Positions 27,145 through 37,081 of a DNA stretch of 64,000 nucleotides are shown here, piece after piece (within the stretch, counting starts at the first letter, position 1; each line of letters opens with the position of its first letter). The notes below the pieces were generated by a model, which saw only the letters and a list, made by a program, of their open reading frames with translations, was not told the DNA's origin and ran no database searches. The position numbers and the translations under genes are program-made. Source of the DNA: Allosphingosinicella sp. (lineage in GTDB: Bacteria > Pseudomonadota > Alphaproteobacteria > Sphingomonadales > Sphingomonadaceae). The stretch is taken from positions 42,150 through 106,149 of the forward strand of contig JAUJOJ010000006.1 in assembly GCA_030447665.1 (NCBI GenBank), read 5' to 3'.

Positions 27145-28220
27145 CAAGACAAAATTTCATAGGGGGAGGAGAGGGGATAGAAACGGTATGGAACCCAAGC
27201 TTTCGAATGCACTGCAAAATTGAGCCAGACGAACTGTATGGCGGCCGAATAAGCAATCACAGCGACAATGATTTGGCCGTTCGTCCTCTGCTTGTTCCGA
27301 AAAGCGTCAGGCGCTCGCGACCAAACGAACATCTGCAATGGGATCAGATAAAGCGAGACACGATCGACCGCGGTGGAAGAGGGGGTGAGGACGAGCGCAA
27401 TCAAAGCTGCAAAGGATGCCCAGGCGAAGTTCCGCCACACTTTGCGGAGCTGCTCCGGAACGGCGAACCGCTTTTGGAAAAGTAAAAACAGCAGCGCTGG
27501 CGGGATGTTCATGGCGATCCGAATGGCGGCGCCCTGGGAGCTGTATTTCGTCCCCACATAATTCTGCATCATGACATCGAGCGATTGGGCGACGAACAAG
27601 TAGTAGGTCAACCAGCCGGTGGCGAAGAGAAGCGCGGCGGTCGCAACCCTGCTTTGCGCATTCGCCAAGGCGACGAGCGGCAAGACTATGATCGCCGATT
27701 TGTGAAAGGCGGCGGCCAGAAGCATGTATAACGAGAAGCGAAGCACCCACCGGCCGGTCAGGCTTGAGAGGCCCGCGAGGATGATGCCCATCGCGACGGC
27801 CTGCCGCGTGTATCCCATAGCAACGACGATGATCAGGTACGGGATAGCGACAAGAACCGCGAGCCACGGATTTGGCTGACGCCGCGCGAACCTCAGCAAG
27901 CCCCAGGTGAATATCGCCCCGCAGAGGAGATTGACGAACCAGATGCCGAGGCCGAGGGAGCTGCCTAGCCAATTCAGAACAGCGTAGCCTGGATCACCGG
28001 CTCCCAAAGCGCCGGTCAATTGGGAATATTTGAAGGTCCGGTAGATAGTGACGTAATTGCCCCAGTCACCGCCGACCTGATAGCGAAGGCCAACCATCAA
28101 GGCCACGAGCAGGCCCGCGGCCCAAAACAGAGGTGCGGATTGGCTTCCGATCAAGCCGCGGCGGCGGTATTGAACGGATCCTGCCGCGAAAACCGAGAAA
28201 AGAAGCCAATAGGGAAGCAA
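27144..28220 (-). CDS. wzy: EpsG-family Wzy polysaccharide polymerase
   Basis: 358 residues with about ten hydrophobic spans. Near the N-terminus, MVGLRYQVGGDWGNYVTIYR has the R-x5-D-x2-Y pattern of EpsG proteins. Later HKSAIIVLPLVALA and the periplasmic loop with YVGTKYSSQG fit the family. It would join flipped repeat units into polymer on the periplasmic side. It lies between wzc-like and GT2 genes, all on the minus strand, and its stop overlaps the start of a short frame. Confidence 0.85.
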   Translation of the reverse strand: MLPYWLLFSVFAAGSVQYRRRGLIGSQSAPLFWAAGLLVALMVGLRYQVGGDWGNYVTIYRTFKYSQLTGALGAGDPGYAVLNWLGSSLGLGIWFVNLLCGAIFTWGLLRFARRQPNPWLAVLVAIPYLIIVVAMGYTRQAVAMGIILAGLSSLTGRWVLRFSLYMLLAAAFHKSAIIVLPLVALANAQSRVATAALLFATGWLTYYLFVAQSLDVMMQNYVGTKYSSQGAAIRIAMNIPPALLFLLFQKRFAVPEQLRKVWRNFAWASFAALIALVLTPSSTAVDRVSLYLIPLQMFVWSRAPDAFRNKQRTNGQIIVAVIAYSAAIQFVWLNFAVHSKAWVPYRFYPLSSPYEILS

Positions 28221-28311
28221 GGGCGCTCCAACATCAATCCGGCGCGTGCCGCCATTCTGGTCAATCTAATCTAGAACAGGTCGGCTGACCCACGCTCGCC
28301 CTCTCTCCGGA

Positions 28312-30531
28312 TCACGAGTCCTGTGCCGGGAGAAGGTCGATGCGGCCTCTGCTCTTGCTGTCGGCGACGTAGCGATAGGGCTCGTAGCCGTAGGCGTAAC
28401 TCATCAACTGCTTTGGGAACTTGGTGATGAGACCACCTATCAGGTGGCTGTCCGCTTCTTTCAATCTGCTGATGGCGTTGAGGGCGGCGCTTGTCCGGGT
28501 CTTCCCGCTTTCAACGACCATCAAAGTGGCTTGGCAAGCTGCACCCAGCAGGGGAGCGTCAGCGAGCCCAAGCACCGGGGGACCATCAACGAGCACGAAA
28601 TCGAACCGCTCCATGGCCTCAGCCAGAATGGTTTTCAGACGTGGTGAGGCAAGCAGCTCCGCCGGGTTGGGGGGAACCGCACCGGCCGTCAGCAAGAAGA
28701 GATTTTCGACCTTGGTCCGGGAGATGTGCTGTGACAAATTCCCGTCGGTGGTCAGCAAGATCGAAAGCCCTCGCTGCGAGGGTCCCTTGAAAACCGGCTT
28801 CCTCAGATCGCCGTCGATGAGCAGCACGGAGTTGCCGAGGCGTGCAAAGTTGGTCGCCAGCGCGAGGGTCGTGCTTGATTTGCCCTCCCCGGCTCGTGTG
28901 CTCGTCACCAGCAAAGTCCGCGGTGCGCCGCGGTCGGTGGCGAAGCGGAGCGACGTCAGAAGCGAGAAATAAGCTTCCGAGAGCTGCGAGTTTCGGTCCT
29001 CAAGCTCCGCCGTAAGCTGCTTCGGGTTGGTAAGCTTCGGTGTGGTCCCAAGCGGGGCAAGTTGAAGCTTGTCCCGCAGATCGTCCGGACCTTTGATGGT
29101 ATCGTTGATAAATTCCAGCGCGAGTGCAGCGCCAAGGCCACTCACCAGACCCAAGCCCAAGCCGATCGCGAGGTTAAGGGGCAAGTTGGGAGAATATGGC
29201 CCGGCGGGAGCTTCCGCGCTGTCGACGACCGACACGACGTTCGTGCCGATGCCTCCGGCAACGCCAATCTCTTTATAGCGCTGCAACAGCGCATCGTAGA
29301 GCGTGCGGTTCGTGTCGACCTCGCGCTGGAGGATGTTGTACTGAATGCTCTTTCCGCGGAGGTTCTGAACAGCCCCGCGAAGCTGCGCTACCCTTTGCCT
29401 CAGCGAATTCTCCTGAGCAGCAGCGGCTCGGTATTCGGCGAGCATCTTGTTCGACTGGCCTCCAGCCGCTCGACCGGCCTCTGCGCCAATCAGCCTGTTG
29501 AGAGACTGGATGCGCGAGCGAAGCGCAACCAGCTCCGGATGCATCGGCTTCAGCGTCGTGCGCTTCTCCGCAAATTCGGCTTCGAGCGTGCCGACCTGCT
29601 GGCGGAGCGCTGACGTACGTTCTTCAACTTCGGCCGTGGTGCCGACGGAGCGCGATTGGCGGTAGCGCTGTTCCGCTTCGATCCGCTTCGTCTGAGCCTC
29701 GGCCAGCGCCGCGTTCAGCGCGACCAGCGAAGCTCCTTCGAGGGAGCTCGAGCCTCCCCGGGCTGGCTCGTCTTCGCCTCCACCGCCGCCGCCACCGCCG
29801 CCCCCAGTCTCGACGATTCCGGCGGCCTGCGCATAGGCAACCACCTGGCGTTCGGTTCTCTCCAGGTCCGCTTTTACCTTGGCGATCTGACGAGACAGGA
29901 AATCGCGCGCGTAGGACGAAGCATCGTAGCGGCGCTCGAGGTTGGAGTTGATGAAGTTTTCCGAAAAGCTGTTGACGATCTGAGCCGCAAGACCGGGCGA
30001 ATCCGCCATGTAGGAGATCCGGGTCAGCCTGCTGTTCGGTAATGGTTCGACATCGAGAATGGCTTGCAGCTTCGCGGCCACGATCTTCTCCCGCGTCGCC
30101 CTATCCCCCTCTTGCGCGACGAACTCCGGATTGGAAGCGAGGTTCAGGTCCTGGGCAACGCGAGTGGCCAGGCTTTTGCTTCGCAGGAGGCCATATTGCG
30201 TTTCGAGGAACCTGGCATCTTCAACTTCCTGACCACTCTTTTCATCCTCATCCTCCATGACTTGCACGGAGGGGGGATTGAATTCCAAGGTCGCCTGCGC
30301 TCGATAGAGCGGCTTGGTGAGGAGGGTGACGACGACGGCCGCGGCCAAGCAGAGGGCGGTCGCGCCCAGGATAAGCCAGCGCCAATCGACGATGATGCGC
30401 CACAAGGTACCGAGGTTCAGATCCGATCCGCGGCCAGCCTCGGGATAACCAGCCGGTGACGCCTGGCCGCTGAGGTCCTGGACCAGGAGCCAACGAGGTT
30501 CAGCGGCAGGATGTGCAACTTGCTTGTTCAT
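28312..30531 (-). CDS. wzc: Wzc-type polysaccharide co-polymerase and tyrosine autokinase
   Basis: 739 residues. The N-terminal Wzz domain has spans at WLILGATALCLAAAVVVTLL and LNLAIGLGLGLVSGLGAALA. A long coiled coil lies between (residues 190-420), interrupted by a run of nine glycines near residue 247. The BY-kinase domain has Walker A STRAGEGKSSTTLA, Walker A' VLLIDGDLRKP and Walker B FVLVDGPPVLGLADA. A C-terminal tyrosine cluster (YAYGYEPYRY) is the autophosphorylation site. It controls chain length and export with Wza. The wza gene lies 45 bases upstream on the same strand. Confidence 0.93.
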   Translation of the reverse strand: MNKQVAHPAAEPRWLLVQDLSGQASPAGYPEAGRGSDLNLGTLWRIIVDWRWLILGATALCLAAAVVVTLLTKPLYRAQATLEFNPPSVQVMEDEDEKSGQEVEDARFLETQYGLLRSKSLATRVAQDLNLASNPEFVAQEGDRATREKIVAAKLQAILDVEPLPNSRLTRISYMADSPGLAAQIVNSFSENFINSNLERRYDASSYARDFLSRQIAKVKADLERTERQVVAYAQAAGIVETGGGGGGGGGGEDEPARGGSSSLEGASLVALNAALAEAQTKRIEAEQRYRQSRSVGTTAEVEERTSALRQQVGTLEAEFAEKRTTLKPMHPELVALRSRIQSLNRLIGAEAGRAAGGQSNKMLAEYRAAAAQENSLRQRVAQLRGAVQNLRGKSIQYNILQREVDTNRTLYDALLQRYKEIGVAGGIGTNVVSVVDSAEAPAGPYSPNLPLNLAIGLGLGLVSGLGAALALEFINDTIKGPDDLRDKLQLAPLGTTPKLTNPKQLTAELEDRNSQLSEAYFSLLTSLRFATDRGAPRTLLVTSTRAGEGKSSTTLALATNFARLGNSVLLIDGDLRKPVFKGPSQRGLSILLTTDGNLSQHISRTKVENLFLLTAGAVPPNPAELLASPRLKTILAEAMERFDFVLVDGPPVLGLADAPLLGAACQATLMVVESGKTRTSAALNAISRLKEADSHLIGGLITKFPKQLMSYAYGYEPYRYVADSKSRGRIDLLPAQDS

Positions 30532-30576
30532 GAGCTTTGCCTTGGTGCAGCCCCTGACGCTTCGGGACGAGCCTGG

Positions 30577-31341
30577 TCAGAACGGGCGGAAGATCGAGAG
30601 AATGGGAAGAGCGGTCAGCAATTCCCGCTGCGCCGCGCGAAGCGAGGAGCCATCGACGACCACGATGTCCCCAGGATAGATTTGGGGATCTTCGGCCTCG
30701 CCGCGGCGGATTTTCGTCAGGTCGAAAGCCGCCGCCATTCGCTGGCCTTGAATTTGCCTGAAAACGGCAATCCGGCGGGGATTGGCGGCGTCGCTCGGGC
30801 CCTTCGCCAGCGCGATCGTCTGAAGCAGGGTCACAGGACCGTTGACCGGGTATAGGCCCGGCGCGGCCACAGCGCCGTCGACAGTGACGTTCCGCAGTGC
30901 CGAAGATTTGATGCCGACGCTGACTTGAGGGGACTCGAAATAGTCCTTTCCGAGGCGCTGCACGAGGTTCGCGCGCAGCTCACGAGCGGTCAGACCAGCG
31001 GCTTTAACCTCGCCGATCAGCGGGACAACGATGTTGCCTGTGAGATCCACCTGATAGTCTTTGGTCAGGTCGGCGGCCTTGAATACCTCGATGCTGAGCG
31101 TGTCCAGCGGGGAAATCTTGTAATCCTCGGCGATGGCGGCAACGGCGGGAACATCGGGGGTGCCGAAATTCTGGACGTCGTAAGGGATCGGGCCGCCGCG
31201 CGTGCCAGCACAAGCGCTCAGCGCCAGAAGAACCAGGCTGGCAAAAAGCAGGGACGCCGACCGGCCCCACTTTGAGCGCGAGCATTCCGATGCTCCGGGC
31301 ACGAAGGGAACGCAAACGTCAATTGCCAGTCCGGCCATCAT
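30577..31341 (-). CDS. wza: Wza-type outer-membrane polysaccharide export lipoprotein
   Basis: 254 residues. A long N-region precedes a lipobox LLALSACAG, giving a lipidated Cys near residue 44. The Poly_export domain follows: YKISPLDTLSIEVFKAADL, VDLTGNIVVPLIGEVKAAGLT. Then come SLBB-like repeats: VTVDGAVAAPGLYPV and IYPGDIVVVDGS. It is shorter than E. coli Wza (about 380), as is common in alphaproteobacteria. It would form the outer-membrane channel for the polymer. First gene of the wza-wzc-wzy minus-strand unit, facing a 378-base divergent gap. Confidence 0.92.
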   Translation of the reverse strand: MMAGLAIDVCVPFVPGASECSRSKWGRSASLLFASLVLLALSACAGTRGGPIPYDVQNFGTPDVPAVAAIAEDYKISPLDTLSIEVFKAADLTKDYQVDLTGNIVVPLIGEVKAAGLTARELRANLVQRLGKDYFESPQVSVGIKSSALRNVTVDGAVAAPGLYPVNGPVTLLQTIALAKGPSDAANPRRIAVFRQIQGQRMAAAFDLTKIRRGEAEDPQIYPGDIVVVDGSSLRAAQRELLTALPILSIFRPF

Positions 31342-31719
31342 GGAACTCCTACGGGCGGAGAGTTGCAGTCAACCACAATCAGGTGGTTCTTGCCACGAGA
31401 TTTGCAACCGCCGCGGGGACGCGTCCGCCTTCTTGAAGCAGCACGGCACGCTTGGTTTTCACTACAGTTCAGTAGGGTGGGCCTAAAGTTATTAACCCGA
31501 ACTCCTTGTAATCGCAAGGGAAATTCGAAGGTCAGAGGGGTGCCCTGGGCCGCAGCCGCTGATCCGAAAGCCCGTCTCAGGGAGTCGCTGGTCCAGGCGC
31601 CTACCTGAAAGTGTCGCGCCGCGGCACATCTAAAAGCTCTGAGCTTAACAAAGCGGAGCAGAAAAGGGGGCGATGATAGGTAATTTCTCGCCGCGTGCCT
31701 TTGCGCTAAAGTCGCCCCG
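31342..31719. promoter_or_regulatory. Divergent gap between wza and the NUDIX gene
   Basis: 378 bases between two outward-read transcripts and thus the probable main control region for wza-wzc-wzy. AT-rich pockets lie around 31,455-31,530 and 31,620-31,690. Frames inside look random. No convincing operator or riboswitch was seen. Confidence 0.35.
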
Positions 31720-32238
31720 ATGCACCGGCACATGATAGCGCGGGCGACGAGAGGGATATGGCGACCCGTCTTGATCTTGCTCCAGCGGGGGCGTCGCCTC
31801 GTCCGGCGGTTCGTCGGCACGCCGCGTGGTGTCCATGCCCTCGCATATACCGGGGATGGACGGCTCATTCTGGTGAAGCTCAGCTACGCCCACGGGTGGC
31901 GGGTGCCGGGCGGAGGCAAAAAGAGAGGCGAGACTTCCGAACAGGCCATTCTCCGAGAGCTGCGGGAAGAAATCGGCATGCAGCGCCACCGCGCCATCAA
32001 GGAGCTTAGCGGATCGCATCTCCACCCCTCCGATCGCGCCTCGGGGAATTTGTTCATCGTTCATGACGTGGAATATTCGCCTGGCCGCTCGCTGGAGGTC
32101 GAGGCTGTTCGGGAATTTTCCCTGTGCGAGCTGCCACAGGACATCTCGCCCCGCGTAAGACGCTGGATCCATGCGTCTGAAAGCTGGTTACGATCCACTT
32201 CGGCTGACGAGGCACCGGCCTGCCCACCCGAACGTTAA
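31720..32238 (+). CDS. NUDIX hydrolase
   Basis: 172 residues. The NUDIX box is complete: GGGKKRGETSEQAILRELRE followed by EIGM (G-x5-E-x7-R-E-x2-E-E-x-G), near residues 65-88. The N-terminal 45 residues are basic and hydrophobic (GIWRPVLILLQRGRRLVRRF). The enzyme would hydrolyse a nucleoside diphosphate linked to another moiety, possibly an NDP-sugar, with Mg2+. The downstream GT4 gene starts 37 bases after the stop, so they may be co-transcribed. A role in trimming unwanted NDP-sugars is inference. Confidence 0.88.
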   Translation: MHRHMIARATRGIWRPVLILLQRGRRLVRRFVGTPRGVHALAYTGDGRLILVKLSYAHGWRVPGGGKKRGETSEQAILRELREEIGMQRHRAIKELSGSHLHPSDRASGNLFIVHDVEYSPGRSLEVEAVREFSLCELPQDISPRVRRWIHASESWLRSTSADEAPACPPER

Positions 32239-32275
32239 GCTTGCGCTGAAAAGGGCACCCATTCAAAGCCGATCA

Positions 32276-33436
32276 ATGTCTAAGACCGTATTGATCTCGA
32301 TCAACGCCTCCTGGAACATCATCAACTTCCGAAAAGGCCTGATCCGGGCGCTTCAGAACGCCGGCTACCGCGTGATCGTGGCAGCGCCCGTAGACGCTTA
32401 TTCCGGTCAAATTCCAGAATTGGGTGTCGAATACATTTCGCTGGACATGGACAAGCAGGGGCTCTCTCCCGCCCGAGATCTCCTGCTGCTGGCGCGCTAC
32501 TTCATCTTGCTGAGGAAGGTGAGGCCGGATGTATTCCTGGGCTACACCGCGAAGCCCAACATCTATGGCTCGCTGGCATGCAGGGCCCTCGCCATTCCGG
32601 TGATCAACAACGTTGCCGGGCTCGGGACCGCCTTCATCAAGGAAGGCTGGCTGACGCGGCTGATCACCGGCTTGTACCGGCTCGCCTTAGGTTCCTCCAA
32701 AACGGTGTTCTTCCAGAACCCGGAAGACATGCGGCTCTTCCTGGATGATGGCATCGCCCGGGAGCATCAGGCACGGCTTCTCCCCGGTTCAGGAATCGAC
32801 CTCGAGCTGTTCAAGCCAGCATCAGCTTTGGGAACCGATGGTAAGTTCCGGTTCCTGCTCATCGCCCGCCTTCTGTGGGACAAGGGCGTCCGAGAATATG
32901 TCGAGGCAGCACGGGCGGTTCGCGCGGCTCACCCAGATGCGCGGTTCCAGATCCTCGGGTTTACGGATGTGGAAAACAGGACTGCGGTCGCACGCGCAAC
33001 GGTCGAGGAGTGGTCCGCCGAGGGCGTGATCGAATATCTCGGCCCGTCTGACGACGTTAGGCCGTTCATTGCCGCGGCTGATTGTATCGTTCTTCCCTCC
33101 TACCGCGAGGGTCTGCCGCGGGTCCTGCTCGAGGCGGCCGCTATGGGTAAGCCGCTGATCACCACCGATGTGCCTGGTTGCCGGGATGTCGTCGAGCACG
33201 GGAAGAACGGGTTCCTTTGCTCCGTTCGCGATGCGGCTTCGCTCGGCGCCGCGATGACCAAGATGATCGATCTGCTGCCATTTGAGAGGCAGCAACTGGG
33301 GGCCTTTGGCCGCCGGAAGATAGAGGCAGCTTTTGACGAAAAGATCGTGGTCGAGCGATACCTGTCGGCGATCAAAGAGGCGATAGGACAGAAGCATTCG
33401 GAGTCTGGCGGGCAGGTGCGGCGGGCAAGCTGGTAA
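32276..33436 (+). CDS. Glycosyltransferase family 4
   Basis: About 386 residues from ATG 32,276 (MSKTVLISINASWNIINFRK). N-domain VDVFLGYTAKPNIYGSLACR-like segment (RPDVFLGYTAKPNIYG) resembles transferases that follow the priming sugar in exopolysaccharide loci. Donor domain: LLIARLLWDKGVREYVEAAR, and E-x7-E in PSYREGLPRVLLEAAAMGKP. The frame is open from 32,171, overlapping the NUDIX gene, but homology-like sequence starts at 32,276. It converges on the priming-transferase gene, only 32 bases away, and may add the second sugar. Confidence 0.88.
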   Translation: MSKTVLISINASWNIINFRKGLIRALQNAGYRVIVAAPVDAYSGQIPELGVEYISLDMDKQGLSPARDLLLLARYFILLRKVRPDVFLGYTAKPNIYGSLACRALAIPVINNVAGLGTAFIKEGWLTRLITGLYRLALGSSKTVFFQNPEDMRLFLDDGIAREHQARLLPGSGIDLELFKPASALGTDGKFRFLLIARLLWDKGVREYVEAARAVRAAHPDARFQILGFTDVENRTAVARATVEEWSAEGVIEYLGPSDDVRPFIAAADCIVLPSYREGLPRVLLEAAAMGKPLITTDVPGCRDVVEHGKNGFLCSVRDAASLGAAMTKMIDLLPFERQQLGAFGRRKIEAAFDEKIVVERYLSAIKEAIGQKHSESGGQVRRASW

Positions 33437-33468
33437 CAGACCCAGCCTGTCTCACCACCAGCAGCGAT

Positions 33469-34875
33469 TCACCTGGAGCCGAACCCGCTAAAGACCGTCC
33501 GGAACGTTCCGGCCAGGATCAGCAGGTCGAGCCAGAACGAGAAGTGCTTGATGTAGTAAAAATCATAATGAAGCTTCGAGAGCACTTCCTCGACTTCGGC
33601 CACATGGCCTTGCCGGACCTGAGCCCAGCCCGTGATCCCGGGCCGGACAATGTGCCGATAGCGGTAAAAGGGCAGCTCCGCCTCATACCAGGCGGCAAGC
33701 GGCACCGCCTCCGGGCGAGGGCCTATCCAGCTCATTTCGCCGGACAGGATGTTCACGATCTGCGGCAACTCGTCGATCCGGTATCGCCGGAGAATTCGGC
33801 CGACCCGGGTCACGCGTTCGTCCTGCCCCCGCGTCATGGCGGCAACCCGTGCATCCTCGACGTGCGGCTGCTCCCTCATCGTGCGCAGCTTGTACATGGT
33901 GAAGGGACGGCCGCGATAACCCATCCGCTGCTGGCGAAACAGCACCGGCCCGGGGGAGTCGACACGGATTGCCAGCGCAGCCAGCGTCACCACGAGAGCG
34001 ACGACCGGCGCCGCAACGATGCAAAGAAGAAGGTCTCCGATCCGTTTTGCATTGCTGTAGAACAGGTTTGGAAGAAGCGTGCCGAGCGTGTTTTCGGAGA
34101 GATGTTCGATGTCGACTTTTCCGGTCAGCGATTCCTGGACTTGCTTTACGTGCATGACCTGGATGCCGTTCAAGGCGCAGTCGGCAAGGAAGGTCTCCCA
34201 CCGTTCGGGCATGTCGGCACGCAGATCGGCCACAATCGCGTCCACCCGGTGAGAAGTTGCGTGGGCGAGCGGCACCCACTCGACATTATTGATGCCAAAC
34301 AAACTGTCGACTGCGCCGGCAGGAACGACGCCGATTCTCAGATTCTTCTGACGCTGGAGTTTGAAGTAGACGATAAACATCCACCAAACGGAAAACAGGA
34401 AGCTGGTGGCGAATTGGATGCGGTTATAGTCCAATCGCGCGAAGAAGAACACCGCGAGCACCGCGCCGTAGGACGCAAGGAAGGAAGGAATGATGCTGCC
34501 CGACACGCGGGTACCGGGATAGGTTGAGAATCGCCTGAAACCGTAAAAGCCCAGCGCGAGAGCGGTCGAAGTTCCGATGAGCGAATGCTTGAGCCCGTCA
34601 AATTCCGAGCGACTTCCCCAGACCGCCACATGGATAGCGAGCGGAAGCAGCACCGCGGCAAGCAAGGCGACGCCGAATTGGAAACGGAACCGCGCCCAGA
34701 TGCCGCGCCGCGTCTCGACGTGCACCTCGTCCGAGGCGCTGCCGGGCACCTCGACAAGCTCCTCGGGGTTCCGGGCAAGGGCGATGCCGTTCCACGGACG
34801 CTCTTCGACCGCCGGTTGGCCTTGACCCGGGCCGATCGAACGAGACTGTTCGTCTGGATGCGCGGCACTAGCCAA
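33469..34875 (-). CDS. WcaJ/ExoY-family undecaprenyl-phosphate sugar phosphotransferase
   Basis: 468 residues. About five hydrophobic spans in the N-terminal 290 residues (FGVALLAAVLLPLAIHVAVW and others), a Rossmann-like CoA-binding-type region in the middle, and the catalytic domain at the end: RIGDLLLCIVAAPVVALVV, FRQQRMGYRGRPFTMYKLRT, RRYRIDELPQIVNILSGEMS, IGPRPEAVP, PGITGWAQV. It transfers sugar-1-phosphate from UDP-sugar to undecaprenyl phosphate, starting each repeat unit. It stands as a single gene with a 219-base upstream gap. Confidence 0.93.
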   Translation of the reverse strand: MASAAHPDEQSRSIGPGQGQPAVEERPWNGIALARNPEELVEVPGSASDEVHVETRRGIWARFRFQFGVALLAAVLLPLAIHVAVWGSRSEFDGLKHSLIGTSTALALGFYGFRRFSTYPGTRVSGSIIPSFLASYGAVLAVFFFARLDYNRIQFATSFLFSVWWMFIVYFKLQRQKNLRIGVVPAGAVDSLFGINNVEWVPLAHATSHRVDAIVADLRADMPERWETFLADCALNGIQVMHVKQVQESLTGKVDIEHLSENTLGTLLPNLFYSNAKRIGDLLLCIVAAPVVALVVTLAALAIRVDSPGPVLFRQQRMGYRGRPFTMYKLRTMREQPHVEDARVAAMTRGQDERVTRVGRILRRYRIDELPQIVNILSGEMSWIGPRPEAVPLAAWYEAELPFYRYRHIVRPGITGWAQVRQGHVAEVEEVLSKLHYDFYYIKHFSFWLDLLILAGTFRTVFSGFGSR

Positions 34876-35094
34876 TCAAACTTCTCCTTCGCCAGGTCAG
34901 GCCCGGTGCCAGGAGCAGCCGCATGGGGAAGCTAACAAGGACAACGGACCAAGACATCAGTGCAATAACATCGCTTTTACGCGTCTGGTAGGGGCAGGTT
35001 CCGCCTGTGCCAATTCAGGGCCATCGGCAGGCTAGGACCCATCCGGCTGCGCCTAAGCCATTCCGCTATGAGAGATGGGGTTAGGCAGGGCCGA
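34876..35094. other. Gap upstream of the priming transferase gene
   Basis: About 220 bases lying between the WcaJ-like gene start and the end of a small minus-strand gene. It should hold the WcaJ-like promoter. No recognisable box pair or repeat seen. Confidence 0.3.
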
Positions 35095-35484
35095 TTACCA
35101 GTCGTGCAGCGGTCGCGCAGCAGGCTCATCGCGCGGAGGCGCAGCCGCGGCGCTCGCGGTTTGCCGAACGCTCCGTGTGTCCTCAGGACCGGTGAGCAGC
35201 GTCTCTGCTACCGACACTTTTCGCGTTTGGCCTCGAAGACCCTGGAATCGCGACAGGAACGAGCCGCCTTCTGAAGGGGTGGGCTGCAGAGCATCCCATC
35301 TGGGATATCCCGCCGGCCGCTCTCTCCACACCACGCGGTGTCCCGCCGGGACATGTGTCCATCGTCCCTGGGGGCTCCGGATCAGCTCGCGCGAGCAGCG
35401 CGTGCAGCGGCCAAAAAAGAAGCCATCATTCCAGACCGGCCTTGGAACGGGTGCGTGGAAACCGATCCGACACAATAGGCTCAT
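35095..35484 (-). CDS. Small zinc-ribbon-like protein
   Basis: About 129 residues from ATG 35,484, with GGAGGGACC directly upstream. The N-terminus MSLLCRIGFHAPVP and FGRCTRCSREL give a C-x-x-C pair plus an upstream Cys/His, as in small zinc ribbons. The segment GHRVVWRERPAGYPRW follows; the tail is low-complexity Ala/Arg and may be disordered. Function unknown. It sits between the priming transferase and the ligase, on the same strand as both. Confidence 0.6.
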   Translation of the reverse strand: MSLLCRIGFHAPVPRPVWNDGFFFGRCTRCSRELIRSPQGRWTHVPAGHRVVWRERPAGYPRWDALQPTPSEGGSFLSRFQGLRGQTRKVSVAETLLTGPEDTRSVRQTASAAAAPPRDEPAARPLHDW

Positions 35485-35686
35485 GGTCCCTCCAGGGCCA
35501 AGCAGTGGCCAACTCAATCGAATGGGTCAAGCGAGGCTCGACCTCGCGCTTGTATGTGTGTTCCGCTGGCACAGTCTGGAACCTAAACCTTGCCTCTCAA
35601 ATCCAATTGTCTGGAGATGAAGCAGGTCGTCATGCGCTCCGCGGATGACTTTGGATTGCTGGGGAACGCAAACCTGCTCATTCTGA

Positions 35687-35713
35687 CCGAAAAACCGGTT
35701 CCCACTTTTTCGG
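35687..35713 (-). terminator. Hairpin terminator after the ligase gene
   Basis: CCGAAAAA at 35,687 pairs perfectly with TTTTTCGG ending at 35,713 around an 11-base loop. It lies eight bases past the ligase stop on the minus strand. The arm supplies a U-rich tract on either strand, so it could end transcription both ways. Confidence 0.65.
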
Positions 35714-35720
35714 AAGTGCT

Positions 35721-37081
35721 CTAGTCAGCCGAGAGATTGACAGCCTTGGCTTCGAAGTCCCTCCTGGAGCTGGTCCGCTTCGGGGCTGGGCTGGCCATCA
35801 ATCCGCAGCACAAGGCAAATACAGCGCTGACCGCCGTCATTCGAAGCGGATAATCGACCAGGCTATGGGTCAGGATAGCGGCCGAGGCGATGGTGGCGGC
35901 TTGCGCAAACGCGCCATCAGCATCCGCATCTCTCCAAATTGAGAGCGTCCGCCGGATCCACCAGCTAAAGAAAATCACGATCAGGACCAACCCTGGCAGT
36001 CCGGTCTCGAGCGCCACTTCGAGATAATCATTATGGGCGTGGTTCATGTAGGTCATTTCGACGAACACAGGGTCTTCATAACGGGGATAGACGTTCTCGA
36101 ACGTTCCCAATCCCGAACCCAGAGGCGCGAAGTCGACTGCAGCCGCGAAGGTTCTCGGCCACGCATAGTATCGCGTGATCTGGTACGTCGCGGAACGCGC
36201 TTGCGTGAGATCGTTCCCCAGGGGGCGCTGAATACGAAACCCGTCGATGCGGCTCCCGTGAGTGCCAACGGCAGCCACCACCAGTGCGAAACCCGTCGCT
36301 TTCGCCGCCAGATCATGAGCAGGCTGGCGCCGGCCACTGGCGCCATGAGGCCAAGCCCAGCCAGAGAATTGTTGATGACGAGGCCGATCGCCAGGAAAAC
36401 CGGCGCGATGGCACTGATCATCATCAAGGCCGACGCTTTCTGCGCTGAGCTACTTTGGCGTCTCGCCCGGACGTACAAAGCGGCGACAAACGGGGTGCTG
36501 GCGAGAAGCAGCGTGGCCATGTGGTTGGCATTGGCGAAAAAGCCGGTCATGGCGCCGTAATTGGTGACCTCGTAGGGGTACCAGCGGGATCCGCTGATCA
36601 CTTGCAGCGTGCCAAGTAAGATCGCGGCCACGGTGACCCCTATCAGAACCCAGCTGAGGACGGTCCGGCGATCTGCACCCACTCTCAAAATAGCGAGGAG
36701 GATAGCGCTGGGCGGCAATAGCCACATAGCTGAGCCGAGGGTTTGATCAGGCGCGAGCGACATCGGGAGCCATGGCAGTGCTTGCCCCATCAGCTCGTAT
36801 GCGGCGGCCACATCCGTTCGCCCGGGAAAGAGCGTCCAAAGATCAGGGGGGAGGGGAACGAGCTGAAGCCCCACCAGCAGGAGAAGCAGGCAGAGGAGGA
36901 CGAGGAGCGCACGGCCCGAGGATGTCAGCTCCGCAGGCGCTTTGGTTGCAAGAGCCCACAAACCAAGAGGGATTGCGACCAGCTGAAGCACCAAATTCGC
37001 CCAATTGGAAACAGAGCTTCCGCCGAGAAGAAGGCAGAGAACCAGGTAAAAGGGTAAGATCGCGCCGCGCAAACCTGTCAT
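35721..37081 (-). CDS. O-antigen ligase/Wzy-like membrane protein (one frameshift)
   Basis: Two frames joined near 36,222 make about 453 residues with ten or more spans. The first frame runs from MTGLRGAILPFYLVLCLLLG to GFVFSAP. The second continues RPLGNDLTQARSATYQ, then the ligase signature GSGLGTFENVYPRY and NHAHNDYLEVALETGLPG, with the H-N-D-Y-L motif. The break lies in a run of five Cs, so a one-base length error would explain it. Family members join polymer or sugars to lipid A or protein, or act as polymerases. It overlaps the next gene by four bases (ATGA). Confidence 0.82.

Noticed and set aside
33544..34527. Long plus-strand frame antisense to the priming transferase
   Set aside because: The minus-strand frame has clear family motifs and membrane spans; the plus-strand frame has none and is explained by GC-rich third codon positions.
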